Shown here: piece after piece, positions 1 to 15,461 of the stretch | How the letters are laid out: each line of letters begins with the position of its first letter | How positions within the stretch are numbered: the first letter of the stretch is position 1 | DNA from: Pogonophryne albipinna | Taxonomy: Eukaryota > Chordata > Actinopteri > Perciformes > Artedidraconidae | Assembly: GCA_028583405.1 (NCBI GenBank) | Contig: CM053251.1 | Span: 13,651,495 to 13,715,494 of the forward strand | Length of the DNA stretch: 64,000 nt | Direction of reading: 5' to 3' | Notes under the pieces: model-generated | What the model was told of the DNA's origin: nothing | Databases searched by the model: none | Seen by the model: the letters and a program-made list of their open reading frames with translations, nothing else | Program-made: the position numbers and the translations under genes

Positions 1-4569
<4,569 letters not shown>

Positions 4570-5910
4570 GCTCTCTCCGTGAAAAGAATGAGGAGATGAA
4601 AAAAAAAGTTAAAATTAAAGAAAAAAGGAAAGATTTCCTGTTGATGGACATGGACAGCTTCTGATATTCCCCCGAGAGAGTGATGGAACTGTGACAGAAA
4701 ACAAAAAAATAAACATTGATTCAGAAATTTTTTCAAAAACCAACCTAGGCTTATTGTTGTAGTCTACGCATACATATGCTTGTTGAAAGCTTTGGCATAG
4801 GCTGTGGTCCAGTTATGGAGAATGTGGGAGGGAACACTGGTGGACTGTCGCCACTTGGATTGTTGGTATTGAATGCGCTCAGTTACACTTGAATTTCACA
4901 GTACAGAAGCACTGGGATATAATGTGCCTTTTTGTACATTCTTTTGGATCTAAATGATTAGTTTTATGTTCAAGGCTTTAATGGTACTGACTTTTGGAGT
5001 GATTTCAAACTAAGTATGTTACACTCTGGTATGCTTACATGCTTTTCTCTTTGGTTACACTACGCTCCTGTTTGTTGAAGATTATTTAAATAAAACACAA
5101 AGACGCTAAATGAAGGATCATCTGTTAGCTTGGATGGAAAGAAAAACAATTAAGAGCAGCACTGTACAGTACGCTAGACTTCTAGACTTTTTCACTAAAA
5201 AATTAAAATGATGCAGCTGGTTGCAAATAAAGGGAGTTATGAATCATACTTTTGTAGCAGATTTATTTTCTTTTGTTTCTGGAGTGATGTAGTATTTTAC
5301 AAAAACAACAAAAAAACTGTTTTGGTCTAATCTATGTACACTTCATTTGCCTTAGTCATCATCTGATATTTTCAACTTTACTTCACTGTAAAAAGATGTG
5401 TGTACATAATGTTTTTTTTCCTTTATCTTTTTTCTTTTGATGTAGTGTATGAAAAAGTGCAAAAAGTTCCAAAACTTGTAAATGTATAATTTGGACTACA
5501 AATTCAAGTTTTTTGCATGTTTTTATCTTTTCATGACAACAAAAGTGAAAAATGTTGTTTCCCAAATTTATTTACAAAGTGAAAAAAATTAATAAAAATC
5601 TGGGTGACATTAAATGTGTAGACGTTAAGAGAGTTTTTTGTATAAAACGTGGAAAAAAACACATTAATAAAAATTGAAAAGTAGTGATCTTGTCAGCAGA
5701 ACTGTTGAATTTGTACCAAAAAGGGTGGGGGATGGGGGCGGCGGTGGGTGGGGGGAGGGGGATGACATGCTAGGCACTAATTACGGAATCAGTTTTAAGA
5801 CTGGAAAAGGTTTTGGACGTAAGCCTTGAGGATAACCATGTGTACTGGAAAACAAATTATACATCTCTGACCCCAACCATCCAAATAAAATGCAAATTTT
5901 GGAGCTAAAA
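4570..5910 (+). other. cdh2: cdh2 3' UTR and polyadenylation region
   Basis: Sequence after the stop codon is AT-rich and free of repeats, as expected for a long 3' UTR. AATAAA hexamers occur at 4708-4713, 5089-5094, 5226-5231, 5591-5596, 5666-5671 and 5884-5889, so several alternative 3' ends are possible. The cluster at 5591-5671 is the most likely distal end because a strongly G-rich block follows at 5723-5761. A Pumilio-type TGTACATA lies at 5401-5408. The exact end cannot be set without transcript data. Confidence 0.7.
5723..5761 (+). promoter_or_regulatory. cdh2: G-rich block with MAZ-type GGGGGAGGGGG, likely pause or termination element
   Basis: Within 39 bp there are five runs of three or more G separated by short spacers, which fits the usual G-quadruplex pattern. 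The block ends in GGGGGAGGGGG at 5751-5761. That motif is the published MAZ-type site linked to RNA polymerase II pausing and to termination downstream of polyadenylation sites. It begins about 50 bp after the AATAAA at 5666-5671. The termination role is inferred from position and motif only. A similar G5AG5 block inside the last intron (2776-2786) shows that the motif alone is not decisive. Confidence 0.4.
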
Positions 5911-6391
5911 CTTAACTGCCTCTTTATTTATTCATTTTTACTCCAACTCAGCTTTGTTGCAGAGGCGTAATTAGATTGTGAATTGTGCAATCTATCTCAA
6001 AGGACAAAAGCTTTGAATGAAAAAAATGTTTATTGGACAATATTTTACCAGAGGGGAGAATGAATCATTAATACGCGTATTTATTTGTTTGCACACATTG
6101 TACACAAAGTTCTTACAAGTCTATAGCTGATTAGTTGTGTGGCTTGCAGGCTGAGAAGTAAACAGTTAGCTCATTCTGTAACACAATCTGCGTGTCCTTA
6201 AGCCAAGTCAAGGTCAAAGGATCATGGGAACAGGTCCAATCAGCACCTGTCTGCTATCAGCTGTTTGTACTGTAAATAATTGAAGGTCACAACGGACCTG
6301 ACCTCAAAGTGAAGAATGTCTCCAAAAAGTTCCTCTAGGGACTCTGCATGTATCTGCACCCCTGGGACATGTGCTGGGATGTAGGCGAGAT

Positions 6392-6395
<4 letters not shown>

Positions 6396-6475
<80 letters not shown>
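6396..6475. repeat. (GT)40 microsatellite
   Basis: An uninterrupted 80-bp run of alternating G and T. The long cysteine-valine and histidine-threonine frames across it are artefacts of the dinucleotide repeat. Such tracts are common in fish and are often polymorphic. Confidence 0.98.
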
Positions 6476-6478
<3 letters not shown>

Positions 6479-7734
6479 GTATGTGGCGGTGCAGCAACAA
6501 TCTGTTCAGCCCTCACGTGTACGGTGAATCTGGATGATGGAAGTCACGGAAGATGTGCCGGTTAGCCTTCACCTGCCCCTCCTTCCCTCCCCCCCCTCCT
6601 CTATCACCGTGGGACTTGTAATTCACAGAGCCACCACTTGCACCCAGCTGAATAGACGTTGACATGGCTTATTAATTCAACCAAATTAGACAGACTCCAG
6701 TTTGGTTTTGTAGTCCTCACACAAAACGCAATGAGCGTCTATTAGAGAATACCCAGTGAACCGCACCGCCTTTTGTTTTTCAGCGGGTGTAAGATTGTCG
6801 CTGCTCTGTGTTCCACATCCTGTACCTCTTAAGAACACCAGTCGTCTTCATAAATCCTCATGCGCGAGGCGAGGAGTTATTTTTACAGTTGATTTCGACT
6901 GACCTTGTCTGGTGCACATCACTTATCTCAGAGTATGCAAAGCGGCACCCTACATTTGCCAGAAGCAACATGAAATGTAACGTTGCCAAGTCCGGTGAAA
7001 TGATAAAAAAACAAACTGTCTGACCTCGAGGTGTTGTTTCAACTGTAGCTGCTTCATGTTTGTTTTTGCCAAATCACTTCCTTCAACTTTGCGGTTTTCA
7101 AACCAGCGAATGTTCTTGAATGTATGTGCTTTTGTTTCAGCTTCACCAATAGGAGCGTTACACCACTTAAACAGCTTTCTTTGCTTTGATCCCTGGCAGA
7201 AACAGATGTGGTTAGTGACACATTTCAAAAGTGCTTCGTCAATACCTTTTTATGGCTAAGATACCCCAACGTTAACAACTGTGTAGCCAAGCAGGACATA
7301 TTTCCAGGGAAAGAGTATACAACATTAAAGGAGCAGTTTGACATTTGAGAGAGATATCAATCTTTGAATCTAACTCTTCGCCAGAAAATCCCAAATGTCA
7401 AACTATTAAAATTAAACATGGGAGATGAAAAGCTTTGTAGGCGCAGCACAGAGTACATTTGTTCAGTTCTTTATAATCTCTTCCCAGCTTTAGCTCCTCT
7501 ACAGGCTCCCCCCACCCTGCCGTATTATCATCTTGATGTTCAGATTGCTTCGACGGGTTCATATCATAGACGTTCATATCCAGCAAGTAGTCAAATCCTG
7601 TTTCATTTTTAACCCTCAGCGGGGGGAGTAAAAATAATTGATATTCCAGCACTGCACTTCAATTTCACAACATGGATTATCCCCGAAGGAAAGCTGGCAA
7701 TCTAAGAGAGCCCGAGACATAAAGGCCGCCGCTG

Positions 7735-7854
7735 TACAGCTCCTTCACTACCTACACCCAACACGTACCGTTGTGTGCCATTTATAGACACGTCGTACTG
7801 TTCCACAATGCAAAGGAAAAGACTATGCTTCAGCTAGAGTGGTGTTGGAATATA
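7735..7854. repeat. dispersed repeat, copy 1 (second copy at 15680-15774)
   Basis: A stretch beginning TACAGCTCCTTCACTAC and ending near GCTTCAGCTAGAGTGGTG recurs at 15680-15774 with about 25 bp missing and scattered substitutions. Both copies share TACCGTTGTGTGCCATTTA and AAAGGAAAAGA. No coding potential or terminal repeats were seen, so the class of repeat is unknown. Confidence 0.7.
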
Positions 7855-7931
7855 TCCGCTACCTTCCGAGCAGCCTTTACACCTCTGAATCAACGCACGC
7901 ATCTTGTGCAACACCACAACATATTCTGCTG

Positions 7932-8318
7932 TTAAAGGTGGGGTAGGTAATTCACTTCAGAAACACTTTTTGTTATATTCCATGGAATGCTCTTAACATT
8001 CCGATAGCAATGAATAAATTAAATGCTTTAACAAAAAATACATACAAAAATGTCATCTGTGGAAGCTGTGGCGCTGTAAAAAGCACGACCAATTATCTGA
8101 GCCGGCCTGGGTCAGATAACTGGATGGCCTACCTGCCTGTCAGCCTTCCATCTGTGCACAAATTATCTCGTGCCCTCATTGGTCATGTGCGCGTTGGTGT
8201 GTGTTGGAGGGGCTCTGTAAGGAAGTCTGAAGGAAGTGGCAGATTTCTTTCGGTTGTGTACTTTCAAATTCTAGCGCACTCGAGCTGGTTTCTCCATTCT
8301 TACCTACCCTACCTTTAA
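7932..8318. mobile_element. 387-bp MITE with TTAAAGGTGGGGTAGGTAA ends
   Basis: The left end reads TTAAAGGTGGGGTAGGTAA and the right end, read on the minus strand, is TTAAAGGTAGGGTAGGTAA: a 19-bp terminal inverted repeat with one mismatch. There is no transposase, so it is a non-autonomous DNA transposon. A second, right-half copy lies at 30770-30906 inside a hAT element and shares the CATGTGCGCGTT, GGAAGTCTGAAGGAAG and GTGCACTTTCAAATT-like internal blocks. The superfamily is not certain. Confidence 0.85.
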
Positions 8319-8866
8319 TGTAGGACTTACAGTTTTAATGTTCACAATTAAAATTTGCATTTTAGCGTGACATTAATCGTTTGGTCTATAAAATGGAATA
8401 GAATTTGAGAGAAATGGTCATCCCAGTTTCATAAAGTTATGTCTTTAAATGTCAATAATTTTCAGTTAAATGCGATGATTACCCTTAAAAACAGAAAGAT
8501 CTCCATTTGAAATGCTGAAAACATTTTTCATTAAAATGTACTTTTACAATTGATCAATTATTGAAACAGTTGTCCGTTTATTTTCCTTCAATCTAATAAT
8601 GTATTAGTCTACTTATCTTTGCAGGTTTAGTTTACTAAGGCACAAGGAAAGGTTTGCCATTTTGCTAAAAAAAAATAAGCAACAGTCGACGAGTTGTGAG
8701 AGTAAACTGATGTTTTCATATAGTTTTGCTGTAGAGTACTGCAGCCTCCATTTTACGTCAATTCATAAAGGGTTTCTTAGGCTTTTTATTATTTAATGAG
8801 TTTAATGCAGCTGCTTATGTTGTAATATGCCTAGTAATTGTGGAGGGACTCCAGGAACAGGAGTAA
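8319..8866. other. AT-rich noncoding stretch
   Basis: About 550 bp of AT-rich sequence between the MITE and the inverted LINE 3' UTR fragment. I see no gene, terminal repeat or strong motif in it. Confidence 0.6.
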
Positions 8867-9235
8867 CAATCATTCAATCAATCGTTTTTACAGAATATGA
8901 ATATGAATACAACCCCCTCTGTCTTTAGACCCTCACATCGGACAGGGAAAAGCTTCCAAAGAGAACCCAGAGTTAATGGGGGAAAATGGATAAGACCTTG
9001 GGGAGAGCAACGGAGGAGGGATCCCTCTCCCAGGACGGACATGCAATAGATGTTGTGTATAAATTAAAAAGATAATACATCCAAATGCATACAGTATATA
9101 AGAAGAAGATGAAGATGGATCAAGGTGGATGTCAACAATCCTCTGGGTGCCATTAAAGAGGGAGTAAGGTGAGCATCAGGCAGGACCACAGCGACAGGCT
9201 GGACCACAGCATCAAGGTTCATTATTACACTTAAC
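8867..9235 (-). mobile_element. inverted 3' UTR fragment of an L2-type LINE
   Basis: Read on the minus strand this matches the 3' UTR of the plus-strand LINE that follows it. Shared blocks include TCCTGGGAGAGGGATCCCTC, TTGCTCTCCC and GAGGGTCTAA followed by GACAGAGGG. On the plus strand it begins with an ATCATTCAATCAATCG-like run, the reverse of a TTGA-repeat LINE tail. It is therefore a 5'-truncated copy of the same family in opposite orientation. No coding part remains. Confidence 0.75.
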
Positions 9236-11888
9236 TCGATAGCATGTCTGCATGTAAGGGAGGAAACGTATACAAAATGTACACCACCCCAACTTGATCA
9301 TGTTGTTGATAGTGCTACAGATGCCCTGCGAATAAAATTAGATTCTGTTGCTCCTTTGAAAAAGATGAAAATAAAACAACATAGATTAGTCGAGACAACT
9401 TGAAAGGATATGGCGTTCCACTAAACTTGAAGAATCTCGTTTAATTTGGCATATTACTCTCAATGAATATAAGAAAGCACTGTGTAAAGCGAGAGCAGCC
9501 TACTACTCTTCATTAATAGATGAGAATAAGAATAATGCAAGATTTCTTTTCAGCACTGTAGCCAGGCTGACAGAGAGCCACAGCTCGATTGAGCCTTCTA
9601 TTCCCATAGCACTCAGTAGTAATGATTTTTATGTGCTTTTTTAACGATAAAATTGTTACTCTTAGAAACAAAATGAATGACCTCTTACCTTTGACCAGTA
9701 TAGTGTTATCAACAGCTCCCGGAAACGTAAGTTCTAATATTACACTAGATAGTAAACTAGAATGCTTTTCAGCCATAAACCTTGAACAATTAAATTCAAT
9801 GATTCTCTCTTCTAAACCATCAACGTATATCTTAGACCCAATTCCAACTAAGCTGTTGAAGGAAGTTTTTCCATTAATTAGCACTTATTTATTAAATATT
9901 ATGAATATGTCTTTATCATCAGGCTAAGTTCCACAATCATTCAAAGCAGCAGTGATAAAAAGCACAACCTCGATCCAGAGGTTTTAGCCAACTATAGACC
10001 TATTTCTAATCTTCCGTTCCTCTCAAAGATTCTTGAGAAAGCGGTCGCAAAACAGCTGTGTGATTACTTAAAAAACAATGATTTATTTGAAGATTTTCAG
10101 TCTGGCTTTAGAACAGCTCTGGTTAAAGTCACAAATGACCTTCTAATAGCCTCAGACAAAGGACTTGTCTCTATTCTTGTCTTGCTCGATCTCAGTGCTG
10201 CATTTGATACTATCGACTATGACATCTTATTGCAAAGACTAGAGCACTTAGTTGGCATAAAGGGAACTGCTTTATGCTGGTTTAGGTCTTATCTATCTGA
10301 ACGCTCTCAGTTTGTACGTGTCAACGATGAATCTTCCATGCAAACCAAAGTTAGCCATGGAGTGCCACAGGGCTCAGTGCTCGGACCTATTTTGTTCACA
10401 TTATATATGCTTCCGTAAGGCAATATTATAAGGAATCATTCTGTAAATGTTCATTGTTATGCGGATGATACTCAACTATATTTATCAATCAAGCCTGATG
10501 AAATTATTCATCTAAATAAAATTCAAGACTGCCTCAAGGACTTAAAAACGTGGATGACCTTAAACTTTTTGATGTTAAACACGACCAAAACTGAAGTTAT
10601 TGTACTTGGCCCGAAGAATCTACGAAACAAATTATCTAAAGATATACTAACTATGGATGGCATTAATTTGGCCTCCAGTGAGACTGTAAGGAATCTTGGT
10701 GTTATATTTGATCAGGATTTATCCTTTAACGCCCACATAAAATAAATTTCAAGGACCGCCTACTTCCATCTACGTAACATTGCAAAAATCAGGCATATCT
10801 TGCCTCAAAACGATGCAGAGAAACTAGTCCATGCATTTGTTACTTCAAGGCTGGATTATTGTAACTCTTTATTATCAGGGTGTACCAAGAAGTCAGTCAA
10901 GTCGCTTCAGCTGATTCAAATTGCTGCAGCTCGTGTACTAACCAGAGTTAGGAAAAGGGACCACATTACTCCTGTTCTGGCTGCCTTACACTGGCTCCCT
11001 ATAGAACACAGGATAGAATTTAAAATTCTTCTTCTCGCCTACAAAGCCCTTAATGGGCAGGCGCCATCTTACCTTAAATAACTCATTATACCCTACTGTC
11101 CTACTAGGGCATTGCGTTCCAAGAATGCAGGGTTGTTCCTAGAGTCTCTAAAAGTACAATGGGAGCCAGAGCTTTTTCTTATCAAGCTCCATATTTGTGG
11201 AATCAGCTTCCAGTTTGTGTTCGGGCGGCAGACACCCTATCCGTTTTTAAGAGTGCGCTTAAGACCTTCCTTTTTGATAAAGCTTATAGTTAGGGCTGAT
11301 TAGATTCAGCCCCTAGTTTTGCTGATATAGGCTTAGTTTGTCAGGGGACATCTTACTTCTTCCTTCTCTCTGTCTATACCTGTGTACTCTCATGTTCCGA
11401 TTAACCCAGCTTCCCCAAATGTCTTTCTTTTTGGTGTCTATATACGGTGGGATCCGGAGTCATGGATGATCCTGTTGCTGCGGTCCTGTGTCGTGGATCG
11501 CGAGCCCTGGATCTTGAGTTGTGGCTGTGCCTGTTGCTGTGGTCCTGGATCATAAGTCCTAGATGGATATCCTCGTGGATTCATCTTCCTATTATACACA
11601 CATGCATTTCCAAACATTTGGACTACCTATGTTGCAAATGTATTATCTTTTCAATTTACACACGGCATCTATTGCATGTCTGTCCGTCCTGGGAGAGGGA
11701 TCCCTCCTGTGTTGCTCTCCCTGAGGTTTCTCCCATTTTTCCCTTTAAACTGTGGGTTTTCTCCGGAGGTTTTTCCTTGTACGATTTGAGGGTCTAAGGA
11801 CAGAGGGTGTCGTATTGTCATACTGATATTCTGTACAAACTGTGAAGTCCACTGAGACAAATGTAACATTTGTGATATTGGGCTATAT
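9236..11888 (+). pseudogene. decayed L2-type LINE, ORF2 remnant and 3' UTR
   Basis: A 5'-truncated non-LTR retrotransposon. The early part holds the linker between endonuclease and reverse transcriptase (about 9310-9920). One frame carries the reverse transcriptase from about 9950 to 11303: [19 protein letters not shown], then [20 protein letters not shown] (10179 onward), [16 protein letters not shown] (10359 onward) and YADDTQLYLS (about 10459). These are RT motifs with the catalytic aspartates. At least one frameshift and in-frame stops at 10416-10418, 10743-10745 and about 11079 break it, so it cannot make protein. The 3' UTR runs from 11304 to GGGCTATAT at 11888, where a hAT element interrupts it. 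The tail resumes at 13510. The L2 clade is inferred from the RT motifs and tail. Confidence 0.88.
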
Positions 11889-13509
11889 CAGGGGTACTCA
11901 AATACAAATCTTAAAGGTCCAAAAAAAGTTTTTCAATAAGACAAAGGTCCGTTCATTACGGTCATTTAAACCTTTAAACAATTGCAACAAGATTCTTAAC
12001 ACGAGGTTGCAAAAACAAAAATCTGTATGCAGCAGTTTTTATTGTTATTGTGTCTGTGCTTGACCCCTCAGAGTCGCAGTGTAAGAGCTGCACAGTTATG
12101 AATAAAGGCAGCTGCACCCTCTTTCATTCAGCATTCCCATTATTGCTTTATAAATGTCTTGCCCCCTTGTGTGTCCACTGAGGTTCGTCAGGCCCAACAC
12201 ATCTTCAACAAACTCCCCCTTTGCCTCATCATAAAAACTCACAAACACCAGCAACTGAGCATTGTCAGTGGTGTCAGTGGACTCACCCACAGCTAAGGAA
12301 ATGCACTGTGCATTTTTTATTCCATCACAAAGCTGATTAATCAAATCACCAGCCAGTATTTATGTTCTTCTGGTTGCTGTGGAATCTGAGAGGGGGATTT
12401 GCTTGATTTGACCTGTTATTTCCTCTTTTTGTTTGCCTTCAAACATGGTCTCCATCACTTCAGTCATGCATTATTTTATACTTCAGTTATTATCCAGTGG
12501 AAAGCCCTTACCTACTGGCCTAGTTCAACCAAAGTGGTTACTTTTTTTTGGCTGGGCAGTGTAGTTTTACAAACCATCTTATTTGACTTTCTCAGGACTT
12601 AAAACAGTTTCTTGGGGGCAGACCCCCACACAGAACAAATTATATTTACACACGTAAGGTAAGGTCATAATCGTAACAGTTTTGTATGCTCATCCGTGAG
12701 CAGAGCATCAAGTCTACAGCTGAATGCGGCGATTGCCATTTTGTTCAGCAAAACGCCTCACAAACTTATTAAGATCAAAGCTTTAGTGCGTTTTGATTCA
12801 ATGCTGAGTACAGCCGCAAATACCTCATTCCTTCAGTACTTGGGTCTGAATGCTTATCGTTTTGCACAGTGCCAGGACCGGGGGAGGGGTTACAAGACGT
12901 GCGTCTTGTGCTGCATTCACTTGCACTCGGACATTAGAGACTTTCTCTCAAATGTCCGATGAGCCACAACTTTTCTTTCAAAACAAAGCTGCCAACTGGG
13001 GTGGCAGCTGGGGTGGCAAGGCCTATTTTTAGGGTGGCAGTTGCCACCCCATGCCATCCCGGTAGGTGAAACTATAGGCTACTAGCTACAGTACAGATGC
13101 AACTAGATGAGCTGTTAACTCTCGATCTGACTTTTTTTTTTTTTAAACTCTCGCTCTGACTCAGACAGATTGAAAGAGACGACACACGCATTTTTCCCAC
13201 CCGCATTTCGCGAAGACCCGCCCTACTGTGCCTCTGATTCGCAGACTGTTGGTGGGGGGAAAAAACGCTGAAGGGATGCTGAATGTGATTGTACCAATGC
13301 GTTGACAGACACACACAGACAGTGGAACAGTCGTACATGCAGAGCGCTGTTTGCAGTGGACATACCGGAGAATTTTGACTCGTTGTGTTGTGGCGATGTC
13401 TCGCAGATAACACAGATAATATATATGAAAAGTATAATTTGCTCAGAGTCCAGAGACAGTTGTGGTTCGGTCCGGACCCGGACCGGAGTCCGGACTTTGA
13501 GGATGCCTG
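11889..13509 (-). mobile_element. hAT (Charlie-like) transposon inserted in the LINE tail
   Basis: The element starts CAGGGGTACTCAAA. Its right end, read on the minus strand, starts CAGGCATCCTCAAA, an 11-of-14 inverted match typical of hAT ends. The 8 bp before it (11881-11888) and after it (13510-13517) are both GGCTATAT, a perfect hAT-size target duplication. Joining the flanks restores a continuous LINE tail, TTGGGCTATATAAATAAACA. A transposase fragment on the minus strand (12096-12344) fits the internal size. The element is 1,621 bp, much shorter than an autonomous hAT, and is degraded. Confidence 0.9.
12096..12344 (-). pseudogene. hAT/ZBED-family transposase fragment
   Basis: An 82-codon open stretch includes CDGIKNAQCISLAVGESTDT, then DNAQLLVFVSFYD and GHTRGQDIYKAI. 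It resembles the segment of Charlie-like hAT transposases, and of domesticated ZBED or GTF2IRD2-type proteins, that contains the 'ALDESTD..DNAQL' block with one catalytic aspartate. The open stretch extends a few codons upstream without a start. The rest of the transposase (BED finger, later catalytic residues, dimerisation domain) is not recognisable, so this is a relic inside the hAT element at 11889-13509. Confidence 0.75.
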
Positions 13510-13541
13510 GGCTATATAAATAAACATTGATTGATTGATTA
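13510..13541 (+). repeat. resumed LINE 3' tail with TTGA repeats
   Basis: After the duplicated GGCTATAT the sequence continues AAATAAACATTGATTGATTG, a typical LINE 3' tail with a tetranucleotide repeat. It is the displaced end of the LINE at 9236-11888. Confidence 0.85.
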
Positions 13542-13542
13542 T

Positions 13543-13805
13543 TATGATGATTTATTTAAAAAAAAAAAATTATAGCACATTTTAAGACACAGAGGCAATT
13601 CAAAGTGATTCACATAGGCATTCAACACATCATCATTAAAATAAAATAATAATAATTCATGACGATTCATAAAAGCAATAAAATACTGGCTGCAACTAAA
13701 AGTGCAATTATAAGGCACGGTTAAAGGATCTCAGGATAGGCTGCATTAAAAGAAAGGTTTTTAACCCTGATTTAAAAGAACCCAGTGCCTGTCTCCTGAT
13801 AAATA
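13543..13805 (-). mobile_element. 3' end of another LINE, minus strand
   Basis: Read on the minus strand it contains TGTGAATCACTTTGAATTGC followed by GCTATAATTT and an A/T-rich tail. This resembles a common fish LINE 3' end; related tails occur at 22395-22480 and 37563-37626. Upstream, on the same strand, the AAAAACCTTTCTTTTAATGC region resembles the last codons of such an ORF2. It is truncated and noncoding. Confidence 0.6.
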
Positions 13806-13868
13806 CTTTACCCTTTTTGAACAACAACAAAACAGCAAACATTACATATTTTCACATATTACACAGTT

Positions 13869-14108
13869 CATTCATTCCTTCAGCGTGGAACTGTAGATGC
13901 AGGGCAAGGGATCTTCAAAGATTTTCTGAAGAGCAGCCATCAGGCTCTTGCTTTTCTTCTCCTGCATCTCCACCTGGGCCAGATGGGGGCTCTGGGATGT
14001 CTGCAGTGCAGTGAGGGCAGTCTTCTCCACCTTCCACTCCTTCTCCTTCTCCTGCAGACTCTGCTTGAGGCTTTTTTTCTCCCGAAGAATCGTTGACTTC
14101 TCCTGCTC
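13869..14108 (-). pseudogene. orphan coiled-coil coding fragment, unidentified
   Basis: Read from 14108 down, one frame stays open for about 77 codons to a TGA. It begins near EQEKSTILREKKSLKQSLQE, continues through KEKEWKVEK and VEMQEKKSKSLMAALQKIFE, and ends STLKE. It is rich in E, K, Q and L with heptad-like spacing, so a coiled coil is likely. Third codon positions are strongly G/C (CTG, CAG, GAG, AAG), unlike the AT-rich surroundings, which points to descent from a real exon. There is no ATG at its start. The sequence just upstream is CTGAGCAG, which could be an old splice acceptor, abutting a MITE fragment. I do not recognise the protein. It could be a captured or retroposed gene fragment or, less likely, a live terminal exon. 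Confidence 0.45.
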
Positions 14109-14301
14109 AGAGTTTTACGGGGCGTGGTTTGCAATTCGCCCAGCCAATCAGAAATTGCCACCTCTCTAGCAGAGACTGAAAAGGGGTGAAAAGGTTCCCG
14201 AAAAAAAGTTCTAGTTCCAGATCTTTTTAGTGTGAACGCAAAATCCCAGGAACTATCGGAACTATTCCTGGGAAAAGTACTCCGGTGTGAAAGCGCCTAT
14301 T
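14109..14301. mobile_element. right-hand fragment of a MITE (same family as 44980-45676)
   Basis: The block GAGTTTTACGGGGCGTGGTT followed by CGCCCAGCCAATCAGAAAT also occurs at 45437-45480. The right end GTGTGAAAGCGCCTATT matches the end of the complete element at 45660-45675. The left half is missing or replaced. It is a non-autonomous DNA transposon remnant. Confidence 0.75.
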
Positions 14302-14439
14302 ATAATGCGGTAAAATGAAATTGTGCAATAAAAAATACAAATAAATGTCTTATAAATATAAGAAGTTATAGTACAAATGCGCAATAAAGATACAATTAAA
14401 TTGAATAATAATTAAGGCAATGGTACACACGCACATCTG

Positions 14440-14730
14440 GTGGTCGATTTGAGGCCAGATGAAGGGGATGATGGGAGAGGGTTCTGATGGATCAGCATCT
14501 CCAAATCTGAGGCCATGGTTCTCAGCAGGTCACCGATGGACTCTCCACTCAGAGTGGAGTAGGGAATGAGTCATTACCCCGAGTGAAGGAGTTGGGGTAT
14601 CTCGGGGCCTTGTTCTCGAGTGAGGGGACAATGGAGTTGTGGTTGAGGTGGTTCGTGCACCTGGTTAGGATTCAACCATGCACTTACCGCTGGGAAGAGA
14701 CCATGGACGGGTTGGAGGTTTTATATCACA
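14440..14730 (+). pseudogene. internally deleted fragment of a non-LTR retrotransposon ORF
   Basis: The translated pieces TSKSEAMVLS-like, VKELGYLGALFSSEGTMEL and LRWFVHLVRI resemble the C-terminal part of a widespread fish LINE ORF2 (normally '...VKEFKYLGVLFTSEG...ME...' and, far downstream, '...RWFGHLVRM...'). The two halves are fused directly, so roughly 150 residues appear deleted. Frames are broken and it cannot code. The clade is not assigned. Confidence 0.6.
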
Positions 14731-14823
14731 AAAACATGTCTTATACATTGGGTTCCAAAGTACAACATTTACATAATTATACAAATATTTTTGAAATTAT
14801 GTGATTTAAATTCAGCTTCCAGT

Positions 14824-15159
14824 TGTCACGGTGCGTGGAAAAGGTAGGACCCAAATGCAGAATTTTAACAAAAACACATCATCATGGACCGTGGAATAAC
14901 ATGGAGGGAAAACAATGGACCGACATGGAACACAGGGGAAGACTAGACTAAATACACAGAAGGGTAATCACAGGACAAGACACAGCTGGGCAGGGGAGGG
15001 AGAAACACAAGGGCAACAGGTGAACACAATGAGACAATCCGACACACCAGGGAACTAACGACAGGGAGGAGGACCAGACAAAACACAAGGAGGAAGACAA
15101 AACACCGAATGAACAGACTTACAAAACCCATAACCAGACAGAACACTAAAACCGTGACA
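14824..15159. mobile_element. 336-bp MITE-like element with TGTCACGGT ends
   Basis: The left end TGTCACGGT is mirrored by ACCGTGACA at the right end, a 9-bp perfect inverted repeat. The interior is purine-rich on the plus strand and has no transposase. No target duplication is clear. The class is inferred from the terminal repeat alone. Confidence 0.55.
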
Positions 15160-15461
15160 TAAACCTAGGAGTGTGACACCAGTGACCCGTTTTCTACTCC
15201 TTGAACCTCTTTTTTTTATTTTACTGTTTGAATCAAAGCATTAACCTCCAACAGCTGACTCTCAAAAACAATATACAGTAATTGAGTGTGCTGTTTATGG
15301 CCTCTCAAATGTCAAAGCCTCTTTAAATCCAGCTTGCGAATCCTATGATGGGTTGTATACGTTTTGATCATTTTGAAATGAAATATAATTAGTAATTGGC
15401 ACATTTTCATTTTATTGGTGTTTCTTAGTTGTTGTTTTTTCAATGATTATGTATTCATAGT

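Larger units (their letters stand above)
5911..7931. other. noncoding stretch downstream of cdh2
   Basis: About 2 kb with no supported gene. It contains a perfect 40-copy GT microsatellite (6396-6475, listed separately) and the first copy of a roughly 120-bp dispersed repeat at 7735-7854. The rest looks unique and AT-rich. Open frames here are short and chance-like. Confidence 0.6.
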
